Shown piece after piece: positions 17,532 to 25,151 of a DNA stretch of 64,000 nucleotides (its first letter is position 1; each line of letters opens with the position of its first letter). The notes below the pieces were generated by a model that saw only the letters and a program-made list of their open reading frames with translations, had not been told where the DNA came from and did no database searches. Source of the DNA: CAG-411 sp050875145 (GTDB lineage: Bacteria > Bacillota > Clostridia > Lachnospirales > Lachnospiraceae); assembly GCA_050875145.1 (NCBI GenBank), contig JBNMLH010000010.1:1-64000 (forward strand), given 5' to 3'. The position numbers were made by a program, and so were the translations under genes.

Positions 17532-17552
17532 GTGCCATACTTAGTATGGCGC
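17532..17552 (+). other. Hairpin in the flbD leader
   Basis: GTGCCATAC and GTATGGCGC pair over nine positions (one G-U) around a TTA loop. It lies about 24 bases after the predicted -10, inside the 5' leader, without a T-tract. It shares the nonamer TGCCATACT with the hairpin region before fliK. Confidence 0.5.
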
Positions 17553-17626
17553 GGAATTTCTGCGTTTATAGGAACAATGCAGAGGGAATGACATAATGGT
17601 TAGGTAATGGGGAGAAAGGGGTTATT

Positions 17627-17821
17627 ATGATTAATTTAACGAAGTTAAATGGTGATCAGTTTGTTTTGAATGCAGAATTGATTAAGACGGTTGAAGAAAC
17701 GCCAGATACTGTAATTACTATTACAACCGGGAACAAATTTATTGTGCAGGAAAAAGCAGAGGAAGTTGTAGATAAAACATTGGAGTATAAAAAAAAGATT
17801 TTTATGAATTTTGTGAAATGA
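17627..17821 (+). CDS. flbD: Flagellar protein FlbD (SwrD-like)
   Basis: A 64-residue cytoplasmic protein of the FlbD family. I-N-L-T-K-L-N-G-D-Q-F-V-L-N-A-E-L-I at the N-terminus and E-E-T-P-D-T-V-I-T-I-T-T-G are the conserved core. In B. subtilis the homologue SwrD increases flagellar torque, and genes of this family usually sit beside motAB or fliL, as here. The exact mode of action is not known. AAAGGGG precedes the ATG. Confidence 0.9.
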   Translation: MINLTKLNGDQFVLNAELIKTVEETPDTVITITTGNKFIVQEKAEEVVDKTLEYKKKIFMNFVK

Positions 17822-17836
17822 TGGGTGGTGTAAATT

Positions 17837-18634
17837 GTGGATATAGCTTCAATTGTAGGTTTAATTTTATGTTTTGGTTTTATGATTATGGGAATTGTAA
17901 CTGGAGATCAGGGAGCGGCAGCGTTAGGTAACTTTTATGATCTTACATCAATCTTTGTTACTTTTGGTGGAGCATTTATGTGTACACTCATTATGACAGA
18001 TGGGATTCCACAATATTTATCAAATCTGAAAAGTTTTAAGTTAATATTAAAAAAGAAGACGACAAATGAAATCGAGGTAATTAAACAAGTTATCGATTTA
18101 TCAAATATATCACGTAAAGAAGGTTTGCTTGCATTGGAAGAAGCGGCAGCTAATGTGGATGATGATTTTTTGAAAAAAGGGTTGCTTTTGATTGTAGATG
18201 GTACGGATCCTGAATTGGTTCGTAGTATTATGGAAACAGAGCAGATTGCAGTTGAAGACAGACATAAAACTGTAATTTCTTTTTGGGAGAACTTGGCAAG
18301 TATGGGACCTGCATGGGGTATGATTGGTACTCTGATTGGATTGATTAACATGTTAAAACAATTAAGTGATATTAGTTCAGTTGGTCCAAACATGGCTGTA
18401 GCCCTTGTTACAACATTCTATGGTTCTGTTCTTGCAAACTGGATTGCAACACCTACTGCTACAAAGCTAAAGGCAAATAATGATAAAGAAATCACTGTAA
18501 GAAATATTATGGTGGAAGGACTATTGTCAATTCAGGCAGGAGAAAATCCTCGTGTAATTGAAGAAAAATTGAAATCCTTCCTTGCACCAAAAGAGCGTGG
18601 AGCATTGACAGAAGGCGAAGGTGGTGAAGAATAA
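17837..18634 (+). CDS. motA: Flagellar motor stator protein MotA
   Basis: MotA forms the pentamer that rotates around MotB as ions pass and pushes FliG. Four membrane segments (near 3-22, 30-50, 150-170 and 182-205), a cytoplasmic loop of about 90 residues with conserved charges, and the motif W-G-M-I-G-T-L-I-G-L-I-N-M-L-K mark the ExbB/MotA family. 265 residues is typical. Start is GTG after GGGTGGTG. Its stop overlaps the motB start by one base. The ion, proton or sodium, cannot be read with certainty. Confidence 0.95.
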   Translation: MDIASIVGLILCFGFMIMGIVTGDQGAAALGNFYDLTSIFVTFGGAFMCTLIMTDGIPQYLSNLKSFKLILKKKTTNEIEVIKQVIDLSNISRKEGLLALEEAAANVDDDFLKKGLLLIVDGTDPELVRSIMETEQIAVEDRHKTVISFWENLASMGPAWGMIGTLIGLINMLKQLSDISSVGPNMAVALVTTFYGSVLANWIATPTATKLKANNDKEITVRNIMVEGLLSIQAGENPRVIEEKLKSFLAPKERGALTEGEGGEE

Positions 18635-19443
18635 TGGCAAAGAGAAAACAAGAAGAAGCACCAAAAGGGTCACCGGCATGGATGTCGACCTTTAGTGATT
18701 TGATGAACTTGTTGCTTTGCTTCTTTGTATTGCTGTTTTCGATGTCTTCCGTTGATAGTACAAAATATGAGGAATTAGTTGTTTCTCTGAATGAAAGTTT
18801 TGGTATTTTTAAAAGTGGTGGAAGTGCAATTGGTGAAGGCGTGCTGATATCCAGTGGTGTTAGTCAGTTGAACAATTTGGATGACTATTTTAGTGACATG
18901 GGAAAATCTGCTGAGGAAACAGATAATGGGGATCCTATGGAAGAATATAAAGAAGAATTGGAAAAAGAACAGCGTGAAGAAGTAGAAGAAATGTATGATG
19001 AACTATCAGAGATGGTAGAAAATGGAAAACTTCAAGATAATGTGAAGTTGGGTGTGGATAGTAATTATCAATATGTAAAAATTTCTTTAAGTGGAGCGAT
19101 ATTATTTAGTTCTGGACAGGCTGATTTTTTACCAGATGCAAAGCCAATTTTAAGTAGAGTTGGTGACATTTTAAAAATGTATGATGATTCTTTGATAAAA
19201 ATAGAAGGTCATACAGATAATGTACCAATTTCAAGTTCTAAATATAAAGATAATATGGAACTTTCAACTGCTCGTGCTATTAGTGTATGGACATTCTTTG
19301 TAGATAAAAAAGGATTAAATCCGAAAACATTAGAAGCATCAGGTCGTAGCCAATATGATGCGATTGCAAGTAACAAGACAGCAGAGGGAAGAGCTAAGAA
19401 TAGGCGTGTAGAAATTAAGATTTATAGAGAAGATATTAAATAA
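18634..19443 (+). CDS. motB: Flagellar motor stator protein MotB
   Basis: MotB supplies the ion-carrying aspartate and anchors the stator to peptidoglycan. A short basic tail is followed by the membrane helix with T-F-S-D-L-M-N-L-L-L-C-F-F-V-L-L-F-S-M, where Asp22 is the ion-binding residue. A plug/linker with an acidic stretch (about 80-130) leads to a C-terminal OmpA-like domain with I-E-G-H-T-D-N-V-P-I and G-R-A-K-N-R-R-V-E-I. 269 residues, standard. Coupled to motA by overlapping stop and start. Confidence 0.95.
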   Translation: MAKRKQEEAPKGSPAWMSTFSDLMNLLLCFFVLLFSMSSVDSTKYEELVVSLNESFGIFKSGGSAIGEGVLISSGVSQLNNLDDYFSDMGKSAEETDNGDPMEEYKEELEKEQREEVEEMYDELSEMVENGKLQDNVKLGVDSNYQYVKISLSGAILFSSGQADFLPDAKPILSRVGDILKMYDDSLIKIEGHTDNVPISSSKYKDNMELSTARAISVWTFFVDKKGLNPKTLEASGRSQYDAIASNKTAEGRAKNRRVEIKIYREDIK

Positions 19444-19479
19444 ATAATCTATAAAAAATGCAATATGAGGAGGTAGAGT

Positions 19480-20007
19480 ATGAAAAAGAATATTTTTACA
19501 ATTATTATTATGGCATTGGCGGTTATCAATGTAATTTTAACGGCAGTGATTGTTTTTACAACAGTTCCTGCTATGAACCGAACAAATAACTTAGTAAAAC
19601 AAATTTCTCAGATGGTGGATTTGGAATTAGAATCATCAGAAAAAAATGATGATGCAGTTGTAAGTGTAAAGGATAAGGAAAATCATACTTTTAAAAATGC
19701 GTCAGAGGGGACTATAACAATCAATTTGCAAAACAGTGCGGATGGAAGCAAACATTACGCTCAGCTTGATGCAGTATATGTAACAGTAAATAAATCCGCA
19801 GATGGATACAAAGATTTAGTATCAATTTTAGATAATAAGGGAAGTGACGTTATTGAGATTGTCACGAATGTAATTGCAAGTTATGATTATGAGCGAATCA
19901 CAACAGAAAAGACACAGTTAAAGACAGATATTGTAAATAAATTACAGGACTTTTTCGAATCCGATGCGATTATAGATGTTTCGTTTGATAATTTGTGTTT
20001 CCAATAG
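19480..20007 (+). CDS. fliL: Flagellar basal body-associated protein FliL
   Basis: FliL is a single-pass membrane protein that surrounds and supports the stator. Residues 5-30 form the membrane helix. The rest is a stomatin-like extracytoplasmic domain ending in a typical T-D-I-V-N-K-L-Q-D-F-F-E helix and a D-V-S-F-D-N strand. Sequence similarity is low, as usual for FliL; position between motB and fliM and the 175-residue length support the name. A terminator-like hairpin follows it. Confidence 0.85.
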   Translation: MKKNIFTIIIMALAVINVILTAVIVFTTVPAMNRTNNLVKQISQMVDLELESSEKNDDAVVSVKDKENHTFKNASEGTITINLQNSADGSKHYAQLDAVYVTVNKSADGYKDLVSILDNKGSDVIEIVTNVIASYDYERITTEKTQLKTDIVNKLQDFFESDAIIDVSFDNLCFQ

Positions 20008-20019
20008 TGGAAATCTTAT

Positions 20020-20071
20020 AAAGGGTATGTGTTGGAAAGAGGTAGGTATTTGCAGCACATACCTTTTGTTT
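20020..20071 (+). terminator. Probable terminator after fliL
   Basis: A 12-pair stem (AAAGGGTATGTG with CACATACCTTTT, one G-U) encloses a 24-base loop and runs into TTTTGTTT. With the promoter just before fliM it would separate the motor genes from the fliM-onward transcript, fully or partly. Confidence 0.55.
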
Positions 20072-20124
20072 ATGAAAGTAGTGTTTAGTTATAAAACGAC
20101 GAATTGCAAAATGTGAAGTTTTAG

Positions 20125-20168
20125 AAAAAAATGTCAAAAAATGAAAAAAATGAACTAAAAAGTGAAAA
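20125..20168. other. A-tract array upstream of the fliM promoter
   Basis: Five runs of four to seven adenines are centred roughly every 8-12 bases, ending seven bases before the -35. Such helically phased A-tracts bend DNA or act as an UP element for the RNA polymerase alpha subunit. Function is inferred. Confidence 0.45.
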
Positions 20169-20174
20169 TTTGCT

Positions 20175-20202
20175 TTGATTTAGTCGAAAAGTGTGATATG
20201 AT
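20175..20202 (+). promoter_or_regulatory. Extended -10 promoter for fliM and downstream genes
   Basis: TTGATT, a 16-base spacer and TATGAT, with TGA immediately before the -10 (extended -10). It lies 66 bases upstream of fliM, behind the A-tract array. Confidence 0.6.
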
Positions 20203-20268
20203 ATATCTATATTATTTTAAAGTAAAAAGTATAAGACAAGCTTAAGAATATAGGATGAGGTGAGATAA

Positions 20269-21249
20269 ATGGGCGAGGTCTTATCGCAGGATGAGATTGA
20301 CAACTTGTTGGCAGCGATGAATAGTGGAGATTTCGATGCCGACGATATAAAAGATGATGCAGATAAAAGTGTAAAAGTATATGACTTTGCCAGACCGTCT
20401 AAGTTTTCGAAGGAACATTTAAGAACTTTGGAAATTATTTTTGAACATTACGGCAGACTGTTATCTACAAACTTGCCTGCTTATTTTCGTAAGACAGTAC
20501 AAGTTGATGTGATGAATTCAGAAGCGATAACGTATTCTGAATTTTCTAACGCACTATCCAATCCGGTTATATTAGGTGTGGTAAGTGTTGCTCCGTTAGA
20601 AGGAAATTTTATTCTTGAACTTGCTGACAATTTAGGGTATACAATTATTGACCGTATGCTAGGTGGCAGTGGTAAACCATTAGATAAAACAAGGGATTTT
20701 ACGGAAGTGGAATTGATTATAATTGAGCGTGTAATGAACGTTTGCACAAATCTTTTAATTGAACCTTGGGAAAGTGTAGTTAGCATTGAGCCTAGATTAG
20801 AGAGGATAGAAACAAATTCACAATTTGCACAGATTATCTCGCCAAGTGAGATGATTGCAATTGTTACAATGAATATAAGCATTGGAACAGTAGAAGGATT
20901 GATGAATGTTTGTATTCCATATACAACGGTAGAAGATGTAATTGATAAATTAAATACAAAATATTGGTATGCTAGTATGCAGGTGAAAGATGAAGAAATT
21001 TATCAAGAAATGATTGAACACACAATTTCGAGAGCTAAAATACCAATTAAAGCAGTTTTAGGTAAGAGTACAATATCAGTTAATGATTTTGTAAATATTC
21101 AGGTTGGTGACATCATTCGATTGAACACAAAGACAGACGATGAATTAAACGTCTATGTGGGTAATATCAATAAATTTACTGCGGTTCCGGGAGCCTCTTC
21201 GGATATGTATGCAGTTAGATTGACGTCAGTAATAAGGGAGGAAATGTAA
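20269..21249 (+). CDS. fliM: Flagellar motor switch protein FliM
   Basis: FliM binds CheY-phosphate and transmits it to FliG. The N-terminal CheY-binding peptide L-S-Q-D-E-I-D-N-L-L-A-A-M is intact (residues 4-16). The CheC-like middle domain carries V-L-G-V-V-S-V-A-P-L-E-G-N-F-I and D-R-M-L-G-G-S-G; the C-terminal SpoA domain (about 250-320) packs with FliN/FliY. 326 residues is normal. The stop lies two bases before the fliY start. Confidence 0.97.
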   Translation: MGEVLSQDEIDNLLAAMNSGDFDADDIKDDADKSVKVYDFARPSKFSKEHLRTLEIIFEHYGRLLSTNLPAYFRKTVQVDVMNSEAITYSEFSNALSNPVILGVVSVAPLEGNFILELADNLGYTIIDRMLGGSGKPLDKTRDFTEVELIIIERVMNVCTNLLIEPWESVVSIEPRLERIETNSQFAQIISPSEMIAIVTMNISIGTVEGLMNVCIPYTTVEDVIDKLNTKYWYASMQVKDEEIYQEMIEHTISRAKIPIKAVLGKSTISVNDFVNIQVGDIIRLNTKTDDELNVYVGNINKFTAVPGASSDMYAVRLTSVIREEM

Positions 21250-21251
21250 GA

Positions 21252-22403
21252 ATGGATGGAATGTTATCCCAGGAAGAAATTGAGGCATTACTAAAAGATG
21301 GCGATGGTCAGAATAATAATACAAGTGCAGTAGGGTTATCTGATGTTGAAAAGGATGCAGTTGGCGAAATTTCTAATATATGTATGGGGAGTGCTGCGAC
21401 AACACTGTCAACACTTGTAAATGAAAAAGTTGTTATTACAACTCCTGTTGTTTCGCTTGTTACCTTGAATGAATTATCATCAAAATTTGGAAGACCATGT
21501 GTTTTTGTTCAAATAGCTTATATAGAAGGTTTGGATGGAAGTAATGTTTTGATTTTAGATGAGAGAGATGTAAAAGTAATCACTGATTTGATGATGGGTG
21601 GTGACGGAAGCAATATTGCTGATGAGTTATCAGATCTACATTTAAGTGCAATTAGTGAGGCTATGAATCAGATGATGGGGGCTTCTTCTACATCGTTATC
21701 TTCGATGTTAGAAAGAAAGGTTGATATTAGCCCACCAAAGGCTAGTTTGCTTGATTTGAGCGACAGTATACAAGATGAGATGACATCTTTTCTTGATGGC
21801 GAATTTGTGATGGTTTCTTTCAAAATGGAAATTGGAGATATTGTAGATAGCCAAATTATGCAATTATATCCAGTTGATTTTGCAAAGGATTTATATCAAA
21901 AATTTGTGGGAGAGTCTGCAGAAGTGTCTGCGGCAAATGAGGCGACAGAGGCACCAAGTCCTGAGCCGGCACCAGTTCAACAACAGGAACAGGCACCGAT
22001 GCAGCAGAATATACCACAGCAACAGGCAATGCCACAAGGTATGCCACAACAGGCGGCAATGCCACAGGGAATGGTACAGCAACCAATGTATGGTATGCCA
22101 ATGCCTGATGTAAATGTGCAACCTGTTCAATTTCAACAATTTAACCAGGCAATTGTCCCATTAAATCAACAAGAGAACATCGACTTGATCATGGATGTTC
22201 CTTTGGAAGTTACGGTTGAACTTGGAAGAACTAATAAATCAATTAAAGAAATATTAGATTTTTCGCCGGGAACAATTATTGAGTTAAATAAGCTTGCAGG
22301 TGAACCAATTGATGTTTTAGTAAACGGAAAATTCGTTGCCAAGGGAGAAGTTGTTGTAATTGAAGAAAATTTCGGTATTAGGGTGACTGAAATTGTAAAA
22401 TAG
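21252..22403 (+). CDS. fliY: Flagellar motor switch phosphatase FliY (FliN-type C-terminus)
   Basis: FliY combines a CheY-P phosphatase with the C-ring FliN module. The N-terminal peptide M-L-S-Q-E-E-I-E-A-L-L resembles that of FliM. Two CheC-type active sites are visible: D-x3-E-x2-N at residues 35-42 and S-x3-E-x2-N in the second half of the domain. A Gln/Pro/Met-rich linker (about 225-295) joins it to the SpoA domain with V-P-L-E-V-T-V-E-L-G-R-T and L-A-G-E-P-I-D-V-L-V-N-G. At 383 residues it matches the Gram-positive FliY rather than short FliN. Confidence 0.95.
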   Translation: MDGMLSQEEIEALLKDGDGQNNNTSAVGLSDVEKDAVGEISNICMGSAATTLSTLVNEKVVITTPVVSLVTLNELSSKFGRPCVFVQIAYIEGLDGSNVLILDERDVKVITDLMMGGDGSNIADELSDLHLSAISEAMNQMMGASSTSLSSMLERKVDISPPKASLLDLSDSIQDEMTSFLDGEFVMVSFKMEIGDIVDSQIMQLYPVDFAKDLYQKFVGESAEVSAANEATEAPSPEPAPVQQQEQAPMQQNIPQQQAMPQGMPQQAAMPQGMVQQPMYGMPMPDVNVQPVQFQQFNQAIVPLNQQENIDLIMDVPLEVTVELGRTNKSIKEILDFSPGTIIELNKLAGEPIDVLVNGKFVAKGEVVVIEENFGIRVTEIVK

Positions 22404-22428
22404 TAGTAGAGGATAAGGAGAGAGGATT

Positions 22429-22791
22429 ATGGCTAAGAATGTTTTAATATGTGATGATGCAGCTTTTATGAGAATGATGATTAAGGATATTTTGACTAAA
22501 AATGGTTACAATGTTGCGGGGGAGGCTGAAAATGGTTTGAAAGCCATTGAAAAGTATAACGAAACAAAACCAGATTTGGTTATGATGGATATTACGATGC
22601 CAGAGATGGATGGTATTCAGGCTTTGAAAAAAATTAAAGAGGCAGATCCAAATGCAACTGTTATTATGTGTTCTGCTATGGGACAACAGGCGATGGTTAT
22701 TGAGGCAATTCAATCTGGAGCAAAGGATTTTATTGTAAAACCGTTCCAGGCAGATAGAGTGTTAGAAGCAATTAAAAAAGTGGTGGGCTAA
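22429..22791 (+). CDS. cheY: Chemotaxis response regulator CheY
   Basis: Single-domain receiver of 120 residues. Acidic pocket Asp9-Asp10, phosphoacceptor Asp54 in V-M-M-D-I-T-M-P-E-M-D-G, Ser82 at the switch position (C-S-A-M-G-Q-Q, as in Thermotoga-type CheY) and Lys104 in F-I-V-K-P-F. CheA phosphorylates it, CheY-P binds FliM/FliY, and FliY and CheC remove the phosphate. The position between fliY and fliO is conserved with B. subtilis. AAGGAG precedes the ATG. Confidence 0.97.
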   Translation: MAKNVLICDDAAFMRMMIKDILTKNGYNVAGEAENGLKAIEKYNETKPDLVMMDITMPEMDGIQALKKIKEADPNATVIMCSAMGQQAMVIEAIQSGAKDFIVKPFQADRVLEAIKKVVG

Positions 22792-22793
22792 AT

Positions 22794-23177
22794 ATGATTT
22801 TTAATCTTTCAGTTATAGGAAATTCATTTGAGAATTTTATACAGTTTTTATCTCTTATTGTGGTGTTCGTTTTACTACTGATTGTAGTATACTTTGTTAC
22901 CAGATGGATAGGTGGAATGGAACAACGACAATATGGAAATAAAAATATCAAAATAATTGAAGGAAGTCGTGTTGGTCCGAATAAGGTAATACAAATTGTG
23001 CAAGTGGGAAAAAAATTTTTCGTTCTGGGAATTGGTAAAGACGAAATTTCATATTTAGGTGAGGTGAAAGAAGAAGATTTAACAATTTCTGAGGAAAATA
23101 TCAAGCCTTTGCCAGATTTTAAAGTAATTCTGGCAAAGGCAAAAGAAAAGATGCCCAAAAATAAAAATAAAAAGTAG
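22794..23177 (+). CDS. fliO: Flagellar biosynthetic protein FliO (FliZ)
   Basis: FliO assists assembly of the FliP ring in the export gate. It has one membrane helix at about residues 18-40, then a small cytoplasmic domain with I-K-I-I-E-G-S-R-V-G-P-N-K-V-I-Q-I-V-Q-V-G and F-V-L-G-I-G, and a very basic tail (K-N-K-N-K-K). 127 residues. Its start is three bases after the cheY stop, so translation is likely coupled. Confidence 0.9.
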   Translation: MIFNLSVIGNSFENFIQFLSLIVVFVLLLIVVYFVTRWIGGMEQRQYGNKNIKIIEGSRVGPNKVIQIVQVGKKFFVLGIGKDEISYLGEVKEEDLTISEENIKPLPDFKVILAKAKEKMPKNKNKK

Positions 23178-23189
23178 AGGTTGGTAAGC

Positions 23190-24038
23190 ATGTTAAAAAT
23201 GATAAGAAGACTAGGTGGAAATTTGACTAGAATATTTGGACTATTATTTTGCGTGTGTTCACTGACCTTTTTTTTCGTTCCTGAAAATCATATACCAGTC
23301 ATACATGCAACAGAAGTTGATGAGATTGATGGAAGTGGGAAAATAGATACAGAAGGTGGAGACGATTTTAATCTGAGTATTTCTACAAATGATGGAAGTA
23401 CATCCTTGTCAAGTTCATTAAAAATTTTAATTGTTCTCACTGTTATTTCTCTGGCACCATCAATTTTGATATTGATGACTTCATTTACGAGAATTTTAGT
23501 AGTTCTTCATTTTACAAGATCAGCATTAGGTACACAGACGACACCGCCAAATCAGATTTTGATTGGATTATCACTTTTTCTGACCTTGTTTATTATGTCT
23601 CCGGTATTTTCACAAGTAAATACGGATGCTGTGCAACCGTTTTCTAAAGGAAAGATTACACAGGAAGAGGCTTTTGAAAAAGGGATGGCACCGATTAGAA
23701 AGTTTATGCTTGACCAAACGGATCGTAAGGATTTGAAGATGTTTTTGGAGATTGGAGATGTATCTACAGAAGAGTTAGATAATTCAGTTGACAATATTCC
23801 AACTACAGTAATTATACCAGCATTTATTGTTAGTGAACTTAGGAAGGCCTTTATAATTGGTTTTTTAATTTATTTACCATTTATTATTATAGATATGGTT
23901 GTAGCATCTACATTGATGTCTATGGGTATGATGATGTTGCCACCAACAACAATTTCTATGCCATTTAAAATTTTATTATTTATTATGGCTGATGGCTGGG
24001 GATTGATTATTGGAGAGGTCGTTAAGTCATTTTATTAA
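23190..24038 (+). CDS. fliP: Flagellar export gate protein FliP
   Basis: FliP is the main subunit of the FliPQR export-gate channel. It starts with a cleavable-looking signal sequence (about residues 10-38), then a short acidic spacer and four membrane segments. The family motif F-T-R-I-L-V-V-L-H-F-T-R-S-A-L-G-T-Q, followed by P-P-N-Q-I-L-I-G-L, is intact, as is the C-terminal G-M-M-M-L-P-P-T-T-I-S-M-P-F-K. The ATG after GAGG is preferred over an in-frame TTG nine bases earlier; 282 residues. Confidence 0.96.
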   Translation: MLKMIRRLGGNLTRIFGLLFCVCSLTFFFVPENHIPVIHATEVDEIDGSGKIDTEGGDDFNLSISTNDGSTSLSSSLKILIVLTVISLAPSILILMTSFTRILVVLHFTRSALGTQTTPPNQILIGLSLFLTLFIMSPVFSQVNTDAVQPFSKGKITQEEAFEKGMAPIRKFMLDQTDRKDLKMFLEIGDVSTEELDNSVDNIPTTVIIPAFIVSELRKAFIIGFLIYLPFIIIDMVVASTLMSMGMMMLPPTTISMPFKILLFIMADGWGLIIGEVVKSFY

Positions 24039-24062
24039 CGAATAAGAAAGAAGGGATAGAGT

Positions 24063-24332
24063 ATGACCGAAGATACTGTCATTAATATTACAATGGCTAC
24101 GGTATGGTTGATTGTAAAAGTTTCTGCGCCAATGTTATTAGTTTCATTGGTCGTCGGATTGTTGATTAGTATTTTTCAGACAGTAACATCTATACAGGAA
24201 CAGACACTTACATTTGTACCTAAATTTTTAGCAATTTTAGTAACTATTGTTTTATGTGGTAATTGGATTATGAACAGCATTACTACATATATGACGGAAT
24301 TATGTAAAAATTTCAGTGTTTATATTCAGTAA
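24063..24332 (+). CDS. fliQ: Flagellar export gate protein FliQ
   Basis: An 89-residue protein with two membrane helices, the expected size and shape. L-L-I-S-I-F-Q-T-V-T-S-I-Q-E-Q-T-L-T-F-V-P-K is the conserved loop between them. FliQ wraps the FliP/FliR core of the export gate. It sits between fliP and fliR with AAGGGAT as ribosome binding site. Confidence 0.96.
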   Translation: MTEDTVINITMATVWLIVKVSAPMLLVSLVVGLLISIFQTVTSIQEQTLTFVPKFLAILVTIVLCGNWIMNSITTYMTELCKNFSVYIQ

Positions 24333-24365
24333 ACACCGTAATAGAGGTAAGAAGGTTGCGAAAAT

Positions 24366-25136
24366 ATGAATTTTACAATTGAAAATTTAGAATTTTTTCT
24401 GTTGATTTTAGTTCGCATCTCGGGATTTATATTTTCGGCTCCTTTTTTTAGTTTGTCGAACGTTCCTAAACGAGTGCAGGTGGGACTAAGTGTTTTTATA
24501 GCAATTGTTTTATATGAAAGTTTAGAGAAAAATACTTTGGTTTATAATGGTGTAATTGAATATGCGGGCTTAGTAATTTCAGAATTTATGTTAGGCTTGA
24601 TTATGGGCTTTATTATGAGTTGCTGTATCTATATTCTTAGTTTTTCGGGACAAATTATAGATATGGAAATTGGCTTTTCTATGGTTAACGTTGTCAATCC
24701 TACTGCTAATATGTCTACAACAGTTACAGGTAATTTATACACATATTTTATTATGCTATTATTGCTTGCAACTGATTTATACAGATATGTTTTAAGGGCT
24801 ATTATTGATGCATTTTCGTATATACCAGTAGGAAAAGTTACAGTTCATGCTAATATATATTTAATTATGGTTACATTTATAAAAGATTATTTTATATTGG
24901 GTTTTAGAATTGTTTTACCTATTTTTGGAGCAACATTGATGGTGAATGTGGTATTAGGAGTTTTAGCTAAGGTGGCACCACAGATGAATATGTTTGTAAT
25001 CGGTATGCAGTTAAAAGTATTTGTAGGATTGATTTTACTTGCTATTGCGGCTAAGTACATTCCAACTGTGGCAGATTTGTTGTATGATGAAATGAAATTG
25101 ATGGCAAATGAAGTGATAAAAGCAATGTCACCCTAG
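24366..25136 (+). CDS. fliR: Flagellar export gate protein FliR
   Basis: A 256-residue integral membrane protein with about six hydrophobic segments. R-I-S-G-F-I-F-S-A-P-F-F near residue 20 and L-G-V-L-A-K-V-A-P-Q-M-N-M-F-V-I-G-M-Q near residue 205 are family motifs. FliR completes the P5Q4R1 gate and recruits FlhB, encoded next. Confidence 0.96.
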   Translation: MNFTIENLEFFLLILVRISGFIFSAPFFSLSNVPKRVQVGLSVFIAIVLYESLEKNTLVYNGVIEYAGLVISEFMLGLIMGFIMSCCIYILSFSGQIIDMEIGFSMVNVVNPTANMSTTVTGNLYTYFIMLLLLATDLYRYVLRAIIDAFSYIPVGKVTVHANIYLIMVTFIKDYFILGFRIVLPIFGATLMVNVVLGVLAKVAPQMNMFVIGMQLKVFVGLILLAIAAKYIPTVADLLYDEMKLMANEVIKAMSP

Positions 25137-25151
25137 AAAGAGAGTCGTGGG

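Noticed and set aside
21856..22139. Several overlapping frames within the Gln-rich linker of fliY
   Set aside because: CAA/CAG-rich low-complexity sequence opens all frames; only the fliY frame has family motifs on both sides.
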